Shown here: positions 10,692-21,991 of the stretch, in pieces | Layout of the letters: every line of letters starts with the position of its first letter | Position numbering within the stretch: position 1 is the stretch's first letter | Source of the DNA: Porogramme epimiltina | Lineage: Eukaryota > Basidiomycota > Agaricomycetes > Polyporales > Polyporaceae | Direction: 5' to 3' | Assembly: GCA_900155495.1 (NCBI GenBank) | Contig: FTLJ01000428.1 | Span: forward strand, 120,377 to 184,376 | DNA length: 64,000 nt | The notes under the pieces: model-generated | Told to the model about the DNA's origin: nothing | The model's input: only the letters and a program-made list of their open reading frames with translations | The model's database searches: none | Made by a program: the position numbers and the translations under genes

Positions 10692-13600
10692 ATGCCTCCC
10701 CGTGCCGACCCTACTGCTGCTGGCCGTGGCCGCGGCCGCGGAGCAAGTCGCGGCACAACGCCGTCCCGTGGTGTTTCTCGTGGCGCTGGGCCTGTCATCG
10801 GCGGTCGCGGGGGTGGTGTGCCCGCTGCAGCCGGTCTTCCTGACTCAAGTCCCCACATCACTACCGTTGGTGTCAAGAGGAGCGCATTTGGTTCGAGTGG
10901 CAGGGCACTCCAGATTTTCACCAATCACTTTGAGGTGCAGATTCCGGAGGATAATATTCACCATTACGATGGTGCGTCTTCCTCTCCATATAAATTGACA
11001 TCGATTCATCCTTAACGCGTGTCTATGAAATGTAGTCGGTGCGTATCCTTTCCTCCCTCGACTGAGAATGTTTCCCTATTCATCGAGTATGTCCACGCTG
11101 CGCAGTTATATCCCCCTCCGAGAAGACTCTCCCGGCGCACTTGAATATGAAGATCATTGAGCGCCTTCAAAAAGTGATCGCGCCTCAGATCTTCACACCG
11201 CCTGCGGTATACGACGGCCGTAAGAATCTGTTTGCTGCACGCGAACTCCCTTTTGGACCGGGTGGCACACACGAGGTAGGTTACCATACATGGGTCCACT
11301 CCCCTAGAGATTAATTCTATCCCGTCGTCCAGTTTGGCTTCACCCTCACGGACCCTGCGTCCGAGGGAGCTGCGGCCACCGCAGAGGGGGGTCGCGGTCC
11401 GAAGACCTATAAAGTCAAGCTCACCCATGTAGCCACGATCAACCCCGAAGTGCTTTCACGCTTCCTGCACGGAAAGCAATCCCACGACAACACTGTCTTG
11501 ACCGCGATCACGGTAAGTTCTGTTTCCTCTAGATGCACGATCCTATGAGGAGCTAATGAACGCTGCTTCAAGGCACTCAACGTGGTCATCCGCATGGAGC
11601 CATCGCTGAAGTATCCCTTCAACGTACGGTCGTTCTTCACCAAGCAGGAGCAAAAGGACATTGGCGGCGGTATCGTGCTCTGGCGCGGTTACTTCCAGTC
11701 CGTCCGTCCCGCGATCCAGAAAATGCTCATCAACGTGGACATCAGCACTGGAGCTATGTACAAAGCTGGGAGCGTAATTGACGTCTCACTCGATTTCCTG
11801 GGCCGCGCTGGGGGAAACCCCTCCATGCTTTCACCTGCCCGCGGCTTCCCAGAGAGGGAGCGCGTGAAGCTCCAGAGGTTCCTCTCTGGAGTTCGTGTTA
11901 CCGTGCAGATCCCCGGGCGGCCCCAAGCTGCAGGTCATCCACGTGTCGTCAAGAAGCTCACCGCTGCGGGGGCAGATCGCCTCACATTCACCAATCGTGA
12001 CGGCGTCACAATGTCGGTCGCTCAATATTTCCAAAGCGTGCACAACTATAGGCTGCGCTACCCCGACAACGTCTGCCTAGAGGTCCGCACATTTTTCTCG
12101 TAGCTTTATGGCATATGACGTTGACAAAGAACAGGTTGGTTCTGGCGCCATCCTTCCGATGGAATGCTGCAGCATCCCCGAGGGGCAAATCATGCGAAAG
12201 CAGATCCCCCCGGAGAAGACGAAGGACGTTCTCGAATTCGCAACAAGGCGCCCCGGGGATCGTTTGCAAAGCATCAAGAATGGACTGGGCGTCTTGGCTT
12301 ACGGACAGTCCGAATATGTCAGGGTAAGTTCGATCTCACCAGACATCAGCGGCCTGTTTATAACACCTTTACGCAGCAATTTGGTATGATTGTTGGGCCA
12401 GACCCTACACCAAAGATGCTGCAAGCACGTATCCTCGATACCCCCACGCTTCAGTACGGTACCGGAAGCCGGCAGCCAACGATCGTGAGTTCAACTGATT
12501 GAATAGTGTCAATCTGCTGACCTTGAGCTGTCGACAGAAACCTCGTGACGGCGCTTGGAACATGTGAGTTGCACATTTCTCGTTGTGTGGGGTAGCATCT
12601 GAACGCCTCCGCTTCCATCTAGGATCGACAAGAAGCTCTATCGTCCGGCTCATATCAAGCGCTGGATGGTGGTCGTTTATGAGCGTGAGAACCGATTCCG
12701 CAGGGATACAGCACAAGAGATGGTCAGGGGCCTCCTCGAGGCGTTCGATTCTGTCGGTCCGTGTTCCTGCTATGAGATGGCTCCAATCCACGTGCTGACT
12801 CTTTATCTTCCAGGTATCCGAGTCGATGAACGTGACCCCCTCATCTTCCACCCGTCTTCATCCGCGAGGATCGGTGACGTACGTAGTAGTGCGACAACGT
12901 GCCCATAAACGATAGGCTGACGCTTTCCTTTCGCAGCAACTCCGCGATCTCGGTCGGCAATGCGTCGCGAAGCACAAGGGTGCCGGCGGCCCCGATCTCG
13001 TCGTGGTCGTCCTCCCCGAGTCATCCGTGGACATGTACACGGCGGTCAAGCAGTAAGTGCTACCGAGAAACCAATGATGTGCCCTCGCTGATCATAGTGC
13101 ACAGCTTCGGCGACATCACTCAGGGCGTCGCTACCCAGTGCCTCAAGAGCACTAAGTGCTCTCGCGCAAAATTGCAGTATTTCGCGAACGTTTGCCTGAA
13201 AATCAACGTGAAGTTGGGCGGTATCAACACAGTCCCGGACGCCCGCTCCGTCCCCGTTCTGACAGACCCCCATAACCCGACGGTTGTCATGGGGTAAGCC
13301 GCATGCCCATGTGCTATTGACCCTTCTACTAACTAGTTTTCAGCGCGGATGTCGTTCATCCTGCCCCTGGCGCTGATGGGCGTCCCTCATTCACTGCTAT
13401 TGTCAGCAACGTTGACTCCGACACCGCCAAATACATCGCGGACTGCCGCGTGCAAACCTCTCGTCAAGAGATGATCGATGACCTCGAGGAGATGGCATTC
13501 AACAATTTGCGCATGTATCAGAGCTACCGCACTGGCTTTGAGAAGAAGCAGGGCGTTGCGCCGAAGCGCATCATCTTCTATCGCGATGGTGTGTCCGAGG

Positions 13601-14416
13601 GGCAATTCAAGCAAGTTCTTGAAATCGGTACGCTGCGCCGTTCATGTGCCGTCGTCCGAATCCGCTGACTCCCGGGTTTCCGTAATTTCAGAGCTTCCGC
13701 AGCTCAAGAGTGCGTATGCTCCGAGCCCTGCATAGCTCCTCCGGAACTGACATGTTTTTGTTTCAGACGCATGTAAGAGGCTGGGCATCCAGCCTAAGAT
13801 CACCATGATTGTGGTTGGCAAGCGCCACCACGTGCGCTTCTTCCCAAAGAACTCGACCGAAGCAGACCGGAGCGGGAACTGCCCTGCCGGAACGGTGGTC
13901 GACCAAGACATCACGCACCCGACCGAATTCGACTTCTACCTGCAGAGTCACAGTGGATAAGTGTCATCTCTTCACGTCACATAGGGGTCCTAAGCTGACA
14001 CGGTCTCTTTCGTATTCGGGTATATACGCTGCTGGGCACGTCGCGCCCTGCGCACTACAATGTTCTCTACGACGAGAACAACTTCACACCCGACAGTCTG
14101 CAAGCGTTGTCGTTCGCCCTGTGCCACGTCTACGCGCGGTCGACCCGCTCTGTCTCCATCCCGGCCCCCGTGTACTGTGAGTGCCGTTTGTTTCGGCATG
14201 GGCTGCGGACCGATCGCTGACGGCACCCCTCTCCTAGACGCGGACATCGTTTGCGCGCGTGCGAAGAACCACTACGACCCTGAGGGGACGCAGATGGACC
14301 TCTCTGAGTCCGCGACGCGGCTGGACTCCCAGGACGCGAACCGCCAGCTCGAGGCCTTCAAGGCGAGCTTCAAGCCGCTGAACGAGCGGAGCCGCAAGGT
14401 GATGTATTTCTCTTAA
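10692..14416 (+). CDS. Argonaute, full length (N, PAZ, MID, PIWI)
   Basis: The 17-exon model sums to 2790 nt, or 929 residues: 10692-10971, 11036-11038, 11106-11275, 11333-11512, 11573-12082, 12135-12323, 12377-12484, 12538-12563, 12623-12756, 12814-12878, 12937-13052, 13105-13293, 13344-13627, 13692-13709, 13767-13956, 14028-14176, 14238-14416. The N-terminus is RG-rich, a likely methylarginine region. Next come [18 protein letters not shown] (N domain), PAZ with SVAQYFQS and [22 protein letters not shown] with KPRDGAWNM, and PIWI. All four slicer residues look present: GADVVHP (D), SRQEMIDDL (E), [13 protein letters not shown] (D) and [12 protein letters not shown] (H). It should bind small RNAs and cleave complementary transcripts in quelling-type silencing. 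Odd points are a putative 3-nt microexon (11036-11038), an 18-nt and a 26-nt exon, and a required AT-AC intron (13957-14027). Confidence 0.95.
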
Positions 14417-16220
14417 GGGGCCACTCGTGATAATGCGGGTGGAACCCTGGGGTAGCCGAGTCGCTATATGACCGTGCACGCGGTTTGCTCGATGTATTCT
14501 CCCTACTGTGTCCGTCCGCCCCTTTCCCGTTCCATCTCTCCTGCAGAATCTGTTGCCTTTCCAAGCCGGTGCGGTCGCCCATGTGCTGTATACCACGATC
14601 CTTATGCCTGTATTATGATCCCTCTCGTTGCTGCTACCCCATACCACTCCCCCACAAGTTTGTTACGCTGAATGTATGTTGTTGTATGGAATTCTGTTAT
14701 GTTGAATTTCGTTCGTCCCGGAATCCGCGGTCTGTGCGGCGGCTTCGGCTCCGGAAGAAGAGGACAATTGTGGGGTCCGAGCTCGGAAGAAGCGAACAAT
14801 TGGATTCGTGCCTGCTGTGGGATAGTGTCGGGGTGTGCCCGCCTCCCGCCCGACAGGCCCGTTGGAGGTGGGTTCGATCGTGCACGGGATGCGGCTTGCA
14901 CCGCAGTGATCGACCCCACATACGGCCCTTGGGAACAGAGCCTGTGCTTCCGGAGAGAAGGCATACGAAGACGGATACGCCTGCGGTATGTCGCATCGAT
15001 CATCCGTGCGATATGAAGGTCGCGGACTTGGTGGCCATCACTGCTTTATTCCTCGTCTTGCTTTCATCCCGACCTCCCTCGGAATCTTTTCGAGCTCCGT
15101 CGGGCGCCAGAGTGGTCTGCTCCACTGCCCCGATTAGGGAAGCATTCAACGCGGCCACGTGCAAGCGATTTCGCTTGTTCCCCTACCGCCACCACCGCGG
15201 CCAGGCTGCCGCCCATGTATGACCTCCACTCGTCCAACGGGCGGTGTCCCGGTCGTCCTCGTTAGTCACCCACGCAAGCGAACCCGAGCTCCGCTCTACA
15301 CGTCGCTTATTCGGCGAAGCCTGGACAGAAGCTTTGCCCCAAATGTTCGCCGCAGGCTGCAGGCCGCCCGAGAGGGTCTAGAGGGGCCGGATCGCGAGGT
15401 CGGCCCTCGCGGTCGAAAGACAAGGAAAATGCCCGCTGCCCCCGCGAGGGGGGCATGTGTCCTACCAGTCGGGGTATGTGGTCTGGCTCGTGTATGCCAT
15501 GACGCGCACGCTCCGGAACGATTGACGAAGCCTCCTTCCGGCAGCCAGCCTCCCAGCATCACTTCGTGGTCACGGCGAGGCAGTCTCTCCGGCGCCTTAG
15601 ACGCTTCCCCGGCTTGGCTCTTCTACCCCCTCCATTACGCTACAGCCTCCGGAGTCCACAGTGAGGGGTGGGTCGCCCCTTGGTTCGGTCTGGAGCCACG
15701 CGCAACTCGCAGAGGAGTCATTTCCGGCGGGGACCTGCGCAAGAACAAACTGACATGTTCGACAAATGCAGCGCGGTGCATTTTGCGTATGCTCGGGCTT
15801 CGTACGTACCCCCCCCCCTACCAGGGTGCGGCTGTGGCGGCGAGGCACCGGGCTTCGCTTCTCTACACCTCTCACAACCCTCCTATTCCGGGGGAATGGT
15901 ATGACTCCGAGCTTCAATCCGGATACGATCGGTGGTAGTGCGCGGTGCGTAGATGTGGTGGTCCACAGTACACCGCAATGGGCGTAGCTGCTGCTGACTG
16001 TATGCTTGCCTTACTTCTTCCGTGGCAATAACTCCACACTTTGTGACCTGCTATTGCGTCACGCTTATGCCCGGTCCAGGGTTTCTTTTGAGGACCCATC
16101 CGTGTTCCTGAATGCGCTCCACCAGAGTTATATACCCCACCGGCGTGTCCCTCTGTCTCGCTTGACCCCATCCCTCTCGCCCAAACACCTCCCCCACATC
16201 CTCACCCATTTCCTCTAGGC
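14417..16220. other. Gene-poor stretch downstream of Argonaute
   Basis: This is 1.8 kb with no convincing gene. The first 250 bp or so are probably Argonaute 3' UTR. A short direct repeat, CGGAAGAAG(A/C)G(G/A)ACAATTG, occurs twice at about 14752-14770 and 14784-14802. Open frames such as 15159-15938 (+) are rich in Pro, Arg and Cys, lack domain-like patterns and look like chance. An unspliced ncRNA or strongly decayed DNA remains possible. Confidence 0.4.
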
Positions 16221-17453
16221 ATGACCTACCGGCAAGCCCCTCGGGCTAACATGAGCCGACGGAAGCCCGCCCCACCTCTCTCCCCCCAGGTCCCCAATTC
16301 GCCCCGCCCGGCGCCGGCGCCGGTTCTCAAGCTTCCGTTGAGCGTCATCAACAAGGATGTGCCGCCGGTATGCTTCTGGTCTACGTTCCCCGCTTGACGC
16401 CATAGCTTACTTGGCTTGCAGATTCCTACGGAGTGGTCCGAGGAGCTGGAGGATGCAGTCAAGCAGAAGCGGCGTCACGCGGTCTATATGGGTGGCCCGC
16501 CCTCGCTGCCGCCGAAGGACGATGATGAGCTCTCCGACACCGCAAGCCGGCTGGAGTCGCTCACGGTGACCTTGGTGGGCGCCGAGGAGGAGGAGGACGG
16601 TCTGGTACGTGCCCGCTCGCTCACCATGCGTGTCCGCGCGGCGCACAGCTCACGACGTCCACCGCACCCCCTCCTGCAGTCCATCACTCCGCCGCCTCCC
16701 CCGCACGACCTCCTGCCAGCCGAGCGCATTGAGCGCGTTGGGCGCCCACAGCCTTCCCCGCCTCCGCGCGTCATAACGCGCCGGCCGAGCCAAAAGTCTC
16801 TTCCGCAGGTGCGTGGATCACTACCCGCCGAAGGGAGATGGGCGACTGATATCGCGTCGATCCGTCTGTCCATTATACGCCTCGCCGCTCGCTTGTAGAC
16901 CTATCGCCCGCCGACGCCACCACTCCCCGCCCAGCACCCAAAACTACGCTCCACTACAGGACACTCGCGGGCGAGTTCCGAGAGCGACGTCCCACAGGTG
17001 GGTGTCGATGCTGCCGACCCCGTCGGCTTCCTCGTCGTCATAACGGATGTCACTAACTCAAACGCTGCGTTGCAGGTACACGTCGACAGGGCCCGTGCGG
17101 AGTACGCAGGCCCGCCGCAGCAGGCTTCTGGCTGTGCCAGAGCACGGATTGCGCATGAGGCTCCGAAGACCTCTCGTCCCCCCGAGACACGGGTGCGCCG
17201 CAATGTACGCTCGTTCGACGCGAGCGTCGGTCCGGCGAAGACACGCAGGGACGAGCCGCGGCGGAGAAGCGCAGAGCCTACGTCACCACCGACCGCAGCG
17301 GAGACGCGGACACGAGCGTCGTCAGCAGCTGGCAGGCGTTCGTCGCAACTTTCGTGCCATGCGTGCCACAGCATGTGGTGCGCGCTGAAGGCGTTTGGTC
17401 TCAATCTGCGGGCGAAGATGAGACCCCGGCGCGAACACACGGCGAAAAATTGA
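16221..17453 (+). CDS. Hypothetical proline- and arginine-rich protein
   Basis: The model uses exons 16221-16367, 16422-16604, 16680-16808, 16899-16997 and 17076-17453, all joined in phase 0, giving 311 residues. A second in-frame ATG at 16251 follows a purine-rich context and may be the true start (301 residues). The N-terminal third holds the most protein-like part: LPLSVINKDVPPIPTEWSEE, an amphipathic AVKQKRRHAVYMGG segment, then a DDELSDTASRLESLTVTL acidic/Ser stretch. The middle is Pro-rich and the C-terminal 125 residues are strongly basic with one CHACHSMWC cysteine cluster. I do not recognise a family. All introns being phase 0 means some could be retained in frame, so exons 3-5 are less certain than exons 1-2. 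Confidence 0.5.
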
Positions 17454-18273
17454 ACAGGACGCGGATGCCAGATGGACGGTCGACACAGCCCCGTATGTCT
17501 ATGCTATGCGCTCCGGTACTTGTATACGCTATCATATCGCACACTCGCTCTCTCCCTGCGGATGCCTTACCTCTCAGACTCGCGGCCCTGGATCGGGGCC
17601 TGTGCTAACCGCGCGCCAGCGGCGCTGCCCTCGCTCACTACATGCTTGTTACTAGTATTACGATATCACGGACCATGCTTACTACTTTCTGCCTCGCTTT
17701 GTATCGCTATCGTTATTCCTGTCGAACGTGTTCTGCATCTCCGGACGTACCACATGTAGCCTACATTCACCACTGATGTACATTATGCCCTCCCTATACC
17801 TACCTTGTACCGACTAAGCAGCGCTAGTACTAGTACTATAATACTATCATGTATACAACTTGAATGGCGACGCGTCTATGGTGAGAGTGTAGCCAATCAG
17901 CACGCTCGTGATTGTGCGTCAGGAGGCGGACGCGGGCGCGGACGGCGAGGGCCGCGGGACATCCGGCCAACTCCACATCGAGCCCTCCGCCAGTGCCCAT
18001 CCAACTCTCTCCCCTCCCTGTGCTCGTCTGTGTGCCGCCAGCGCTCTTCATATCTCTGCCCACTCTGCTATGTGCACACCTTGATCTCGCCCCTCTCTCT
18101 GCTCGATCTCCGAGTCTGGCCTGCGCTATTCCGCCCCAGATCCACCCCACCACGTTGACTCTGCCCGGCCCAGTGCGCTCTATCCATCCGACCACAGCTT
18201 CCCCAGCGTCGAGCTCTACCTTCATTAATATTCAACCTCCTGCACCGCCCGCCCACCGCCACGTCCTCACCGG
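17454..18273. other. Intergenic, tandem + strand genes
   Basis: This contains the 3' flank of the proline-rich gene (rich in TATGC/TACT stretches, about 17470-17860) and the promoter of the mitochondrial carrier. The last 250 bp, about 17990-18230, are strongly pyrimidine-rich (CTCTCCCCTCCC and similar), which fits a promoter/leader. I see no gene. Confidence 0.45.
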
Positions 18274-20864
18274 ATGGGAGTCCCGGATGACCAGGGCAGG
18301 CCCTCTGCCCGCCAGATCTTCGAGGAGACCCTCTCCGGCGCGCGCCCGCAGCCCCTTCTCCCCCGTCTCCGCTCCGACCCGTCGCCATACGAACCCATCC
18401 CCCACAGCCTGCGCGAGTTCCGCACTCAGGAGGGCGCGGGGTCCCGCCGGGTGCGCCTGCGCGCGCTGTGGGAGGGCCTCCGCACGGGCGCCGACACAGC
18501 GAAGGGCACTGCGACGGGCGGCGGGGGGGACGACGACAATGCCGCCGCGCGCGCGTACCCCGTTCGCCGCGACGGGGACCTCACCGCGGAGAGCGCGCGG
18601 CGGCTCGACGCGATGTACGCGGACGAGCTTGTGGGGAGCATGTGCGCACACGGGCGCGGGCCGTCCGCGCGGCGAGTCTCGTGGCCAGAGTTCGAGAAGT
18701 ACGCGGACGCGAAGGAGGCCGGTGAGCTTCGCTTTTTTACGTCCGCTGCCATGCGTATGCTGTCTCCGCAGCTGCCATGCGAGTTGGCCGCGGTCGAGGG
18801 ACGGCGTAGAGGCTGAGCGACGTTTGCGATTGTAGAACTGTGGCGGATCTTTCACGACGAACTGGACCTGGACGGGAACGGACACTTGGAGCCACATGAG
18901 TTGGAGCTTGCGCTCAGGAAAGCGGGTACGCTTATCTTCATGGAGGCTGCGCGATACCTATCCTGAATATATTCAATCTTGTTAGGTATACAGCTCGAGC
19001 CCTCGACGCTGTCGGAATTTATCACATTCCTCACATCTTCACCACACTCGCATGCCGTCAACTTCAAAGAGTTTCGGGACTTCCTGCTGCTCATGCCCAG
19101 AAAAGCATCACCAGCAGAGATCTTCCGCTACTACGAGGTGCGCAAGTTCTTGGGTGATGATGGCAGGGGCGCAGCCCGCGTGACCATGGAAGGTAGGATT
19201 TCACACTCAAGCAACAGGCAGACCTCTCTTCTCATAACACCTCCTCAGGTGACGTCACACTTAGTGCAGAAGACCTGGCTATAGGGCAGCTTCACGCACC
19301 CCTGACATTAAAGGATGCTCAACCTGTACCCGTGGACCACAAAGCGTCATTTGTGGATGCTGATGAAGATGATGACTATGACGATTATGACGAGGAAGAG
19401 CCGCATCATAATTGGTTAGGAGGGTCAACAGCAGTTAAGTTCCTGTTGGCGGGCGGTGTCGCTGGAGCTGGTAGGCTTTCTCCGTTAAGCACCAGCCTGA
19501 CATTAAGCTGATAAAATCTAGTATCTCGAACATGCACCGCCCCGTTCGACAGACTAAAAATCTTCCTGATTACACGACCACCAGAGCTTGGGGGCACCTC
19601 GTTGACCTCGCAGGCACCTGCACGCGGATTCAAGGCAATAGCCGCCGCTGTCGGCCGCATATACGCGGAGGGTGGTGTGCTTGCCTTCTGGACCGGTAAC
19701 GGTCTGTCTGTATTGAAGATTCTGCCGGAGTCCGCGATCAAGTTTCTCTCATACGAATCATCCGTTAGTCCCGTACTACCGTAGTTCTATATCTCCTACA
19801 AATCATGTCCTGCACAGAAACGCATGTTCGCCAAGTACTGGGATAAAGTGGAAGATTCGCGAGATATTAGCGGCGTCAGCCGGTTTCTGTCTGGAGGCCT
19901 CGGTGGAATATCCAGTCAGCTATGTGAGTCGGGTTTTTCTTCTGGTGGACTACCCTACACGCGCTGATGTCGCTGCAGCCATCTACCCAATAGAGACCCT
20001 CAAGGTGCGAGCCTGGACCTGTCGGCTGTCAGACAGCCCGCTCACCCCGTTTTGCAGACACAAATGATGAGCAGCGCGGGCGGCCAGAAGCGATCGCTCC
20101 GAGAGGCCGCAAACCGTGTGTATCAACTCGGCGGCGTCCGCGCGTTTTATCGTGGGCTAACCGTATGTATATCCGGTGGAGTGACGCAATGCATGGACGC
20201 TGACTTTCAAAAAAATCCCCTCCTCCAGATCGGTCTCATTGGCGTATTCCCGTGAGCCCGAGGCCGCTCCATATCGTGCGCCCCTGCGTGACTGACACCG
20301 TGCCCTGCACCTCTCAGGTACTCCGCGATCGATATGAGCACATTCGAGGCGCTCAAACTGACGTACTTGCGGTCGACGGGCAAGGATGAGCCCGGCGTGC
20401 TCGCCCTGCTCGCGTTCGGCAGCATCTCGGGCAGCGTCGGTGCGACGAGCGTGTACCCCCTCAACCTGGTGCGCACGCGGCTGCAGGCGTCCGGCTCGTC
20501 CGGGCATCCAGAGCGGTACACCGGCATCCTCGATGTTGTACAGAAGACGTACGCGCGGGACGGTTGGCGCGGGTTCTACCGAGGGCTATTACCTACGCTA
20601 GCAAAGGTGCGTGAGGGTGCGGTCTCCACGCGCATCAGCCCCGCCTGTCTTGTCCCTCGGTGCTGGCTTACTGACTGCCACGGTTTCTTGCGGCCGTGAT
20701 AGGTCGTCCCCGCGGTGTCCATATCGTACGTCGTGTATGAATCGAGCAAGTCAAAGTGAGTGGGCCGTTTCCATATCTGGCGCAAGATTATCTGTGCCGG
20801 CCACCGTGCTCAATACGCGTTGCTTACTCGCCTTCTTGTCCCTTCCCACAGACTAGGCGTGTAG
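18274..20864 (+). CDS. Calcium-dependent mitochondrial carrier (SCaMC / Sal1 type, ATP-Mg/Pi carrier family)
   Basis: Twelve exons (18274-18721, 18836-18925, 18986-19192, 19249-19470, 19522-19763, 19818-19923, 19979-20004, 20058-20162, 20229-20251, 20318-20606, 20703-20755, 20852-20864) sum to 1824 nt, or 607 residues. The N-terminal regulatory half holds a canonical EF-hand loop, DLDGNGHLEPHE, and a second degenerate EF-like unit (VNFKEFRDFLL). An acidic linker, DADEDDDYDDYDEEE, follows. The C-terminal half carries three carrier repeats with signature motifs PFDRLK, PIETLK and PLNLVR, each after a hydrophobic helix. Members exchange ATP-Mg for phosphate across the inner membrane when calcium rises outside. 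The third signature has Asn where Asp/Glu is usual, as in many members of this subfamily. Exons 7, 9 and 12 are only 26, 23 and 13 nt. Confidence 0.93.
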
Positions 20865-21259
20865 TTGCTTTTCCTTTGCTTTCGTGCTGCCTGCGACCAG
20901 TGGACTTCCTTCCGTCGTGACGACATATTTAGATTAATTGACTATCGTCGCTCTGCCCTGCCTCCACCGCATTGTACTTCCTAGCCCACATTTTATTGCC
21001 GAAATACACTAATAGATACACACGGCCATCCCCTCGTTTGATTTCCTATGATAGCCTCTCGTGAAGAAGATGAAAATGGTGTAGAAAGGCTCCAGGGCCG
21101 CGGACTTTTCCTTTGGATCTTGACGCGCCGCACACATGCACACATTCCTTACATAATCTCAAAAAGCGTACGTCACCCTGCTTTCTGGAAATTCGAGTTG
21201 TGACTTTCCAGGAGACTGGCACGGTCCTGCCTTGATAAACGCAGTCTCTTCTATCCACC

Positions 21260-21798
21260 ATGGACTACAGGCCGCGTTACCAACAGCCATTCACGCTGGA
21301 AGAGGCACGTCAGCTCGCTGTGCCGCTCATTACGGAGGGTGTGTACCGGCACATTCACCACCCACCTGCTGCTGGCTGAGGGGAAATGACGCCCACGCAG
21401 AAATCGCGCGGCTGCAGAATTCGCTCGCCCACCTGCAGCGCACTCAGGAAGAACTTAGAGATGCGCTTGCGGAGGAGCCAGGTGACCAGGACCTCACACA
21501 GGCATTCGAGGAAAATGAGGTCGTAATGTAAGCTTCCGGTTCCTGATACCCACCAGGGTCCTGGAAGTGTGCTGCTGATGTAGAATGTTCCCTTTTTAGA
21601 GGGTCGCAATCCGAGAGAATTAGTATGCTCAGAATAGTGTTAGCGGAGAAGGGAATCGTTGCCGGTACACATTACGATACGACTCGGCCGGTGGAGGAAA
21701 GACTAAATGGACAGATCGGGTTTCAAAACGCTATAGGTGATAACGGAGCCTCAGAAGAACGTGATGGGGACTCTACTGCAGGCGGCGTGTATTTATAG
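21260..21798 (+). CDS. Small coiled-coil protein, function unknown
   Basis: Three exons, 21260-21338, 21401-21527 and 21600-21798, sum to 405 nt, or 134 residues. The N-terminus MDYRPRYQQPFTLEEARQL is followed by a heptad-like helix, LITEEIARLQNSLAHLQRTQ, with acidic extension, then a conserved-looking QSERISMLRIVLAEKGI segment. The C-terminal 40 residues are polar and probably disordered. The phases fit cleanly (1, 2), which supports a real gene. The coiled coil suggests a dimeric adaptor, but I do not recognise the family. It converges with the large coiled-coil gene 193 bp away. Confidence 0.7.
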
Positions 21799-21991
21799 TA
21801 GCGGGGACTTGCAAGTAAGACTCCTCATGCGCTGACCTGGTGTGAGTGCAGTGCGTGCCGGGTTGACTTGTCACCGATATCGACGAATACTGTGTGTATG
21901 CATTGTCCGAGCAAAGTGAGATACACGCATCAACAATTCGAAGGTAGGGGTACAAGAAGATTATTGCGACGACCGAGACACTGAATCACTC

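Noticed and set aside
15159..15938. 259-codon + strand frame in the gap after Argonaute
   Set aside because: Composition is Pro/Arg/Ser/Cys-rich without periodicity, there are no recognisable motifs, and it ends without introns in a region with equally long random frames on the other strand.
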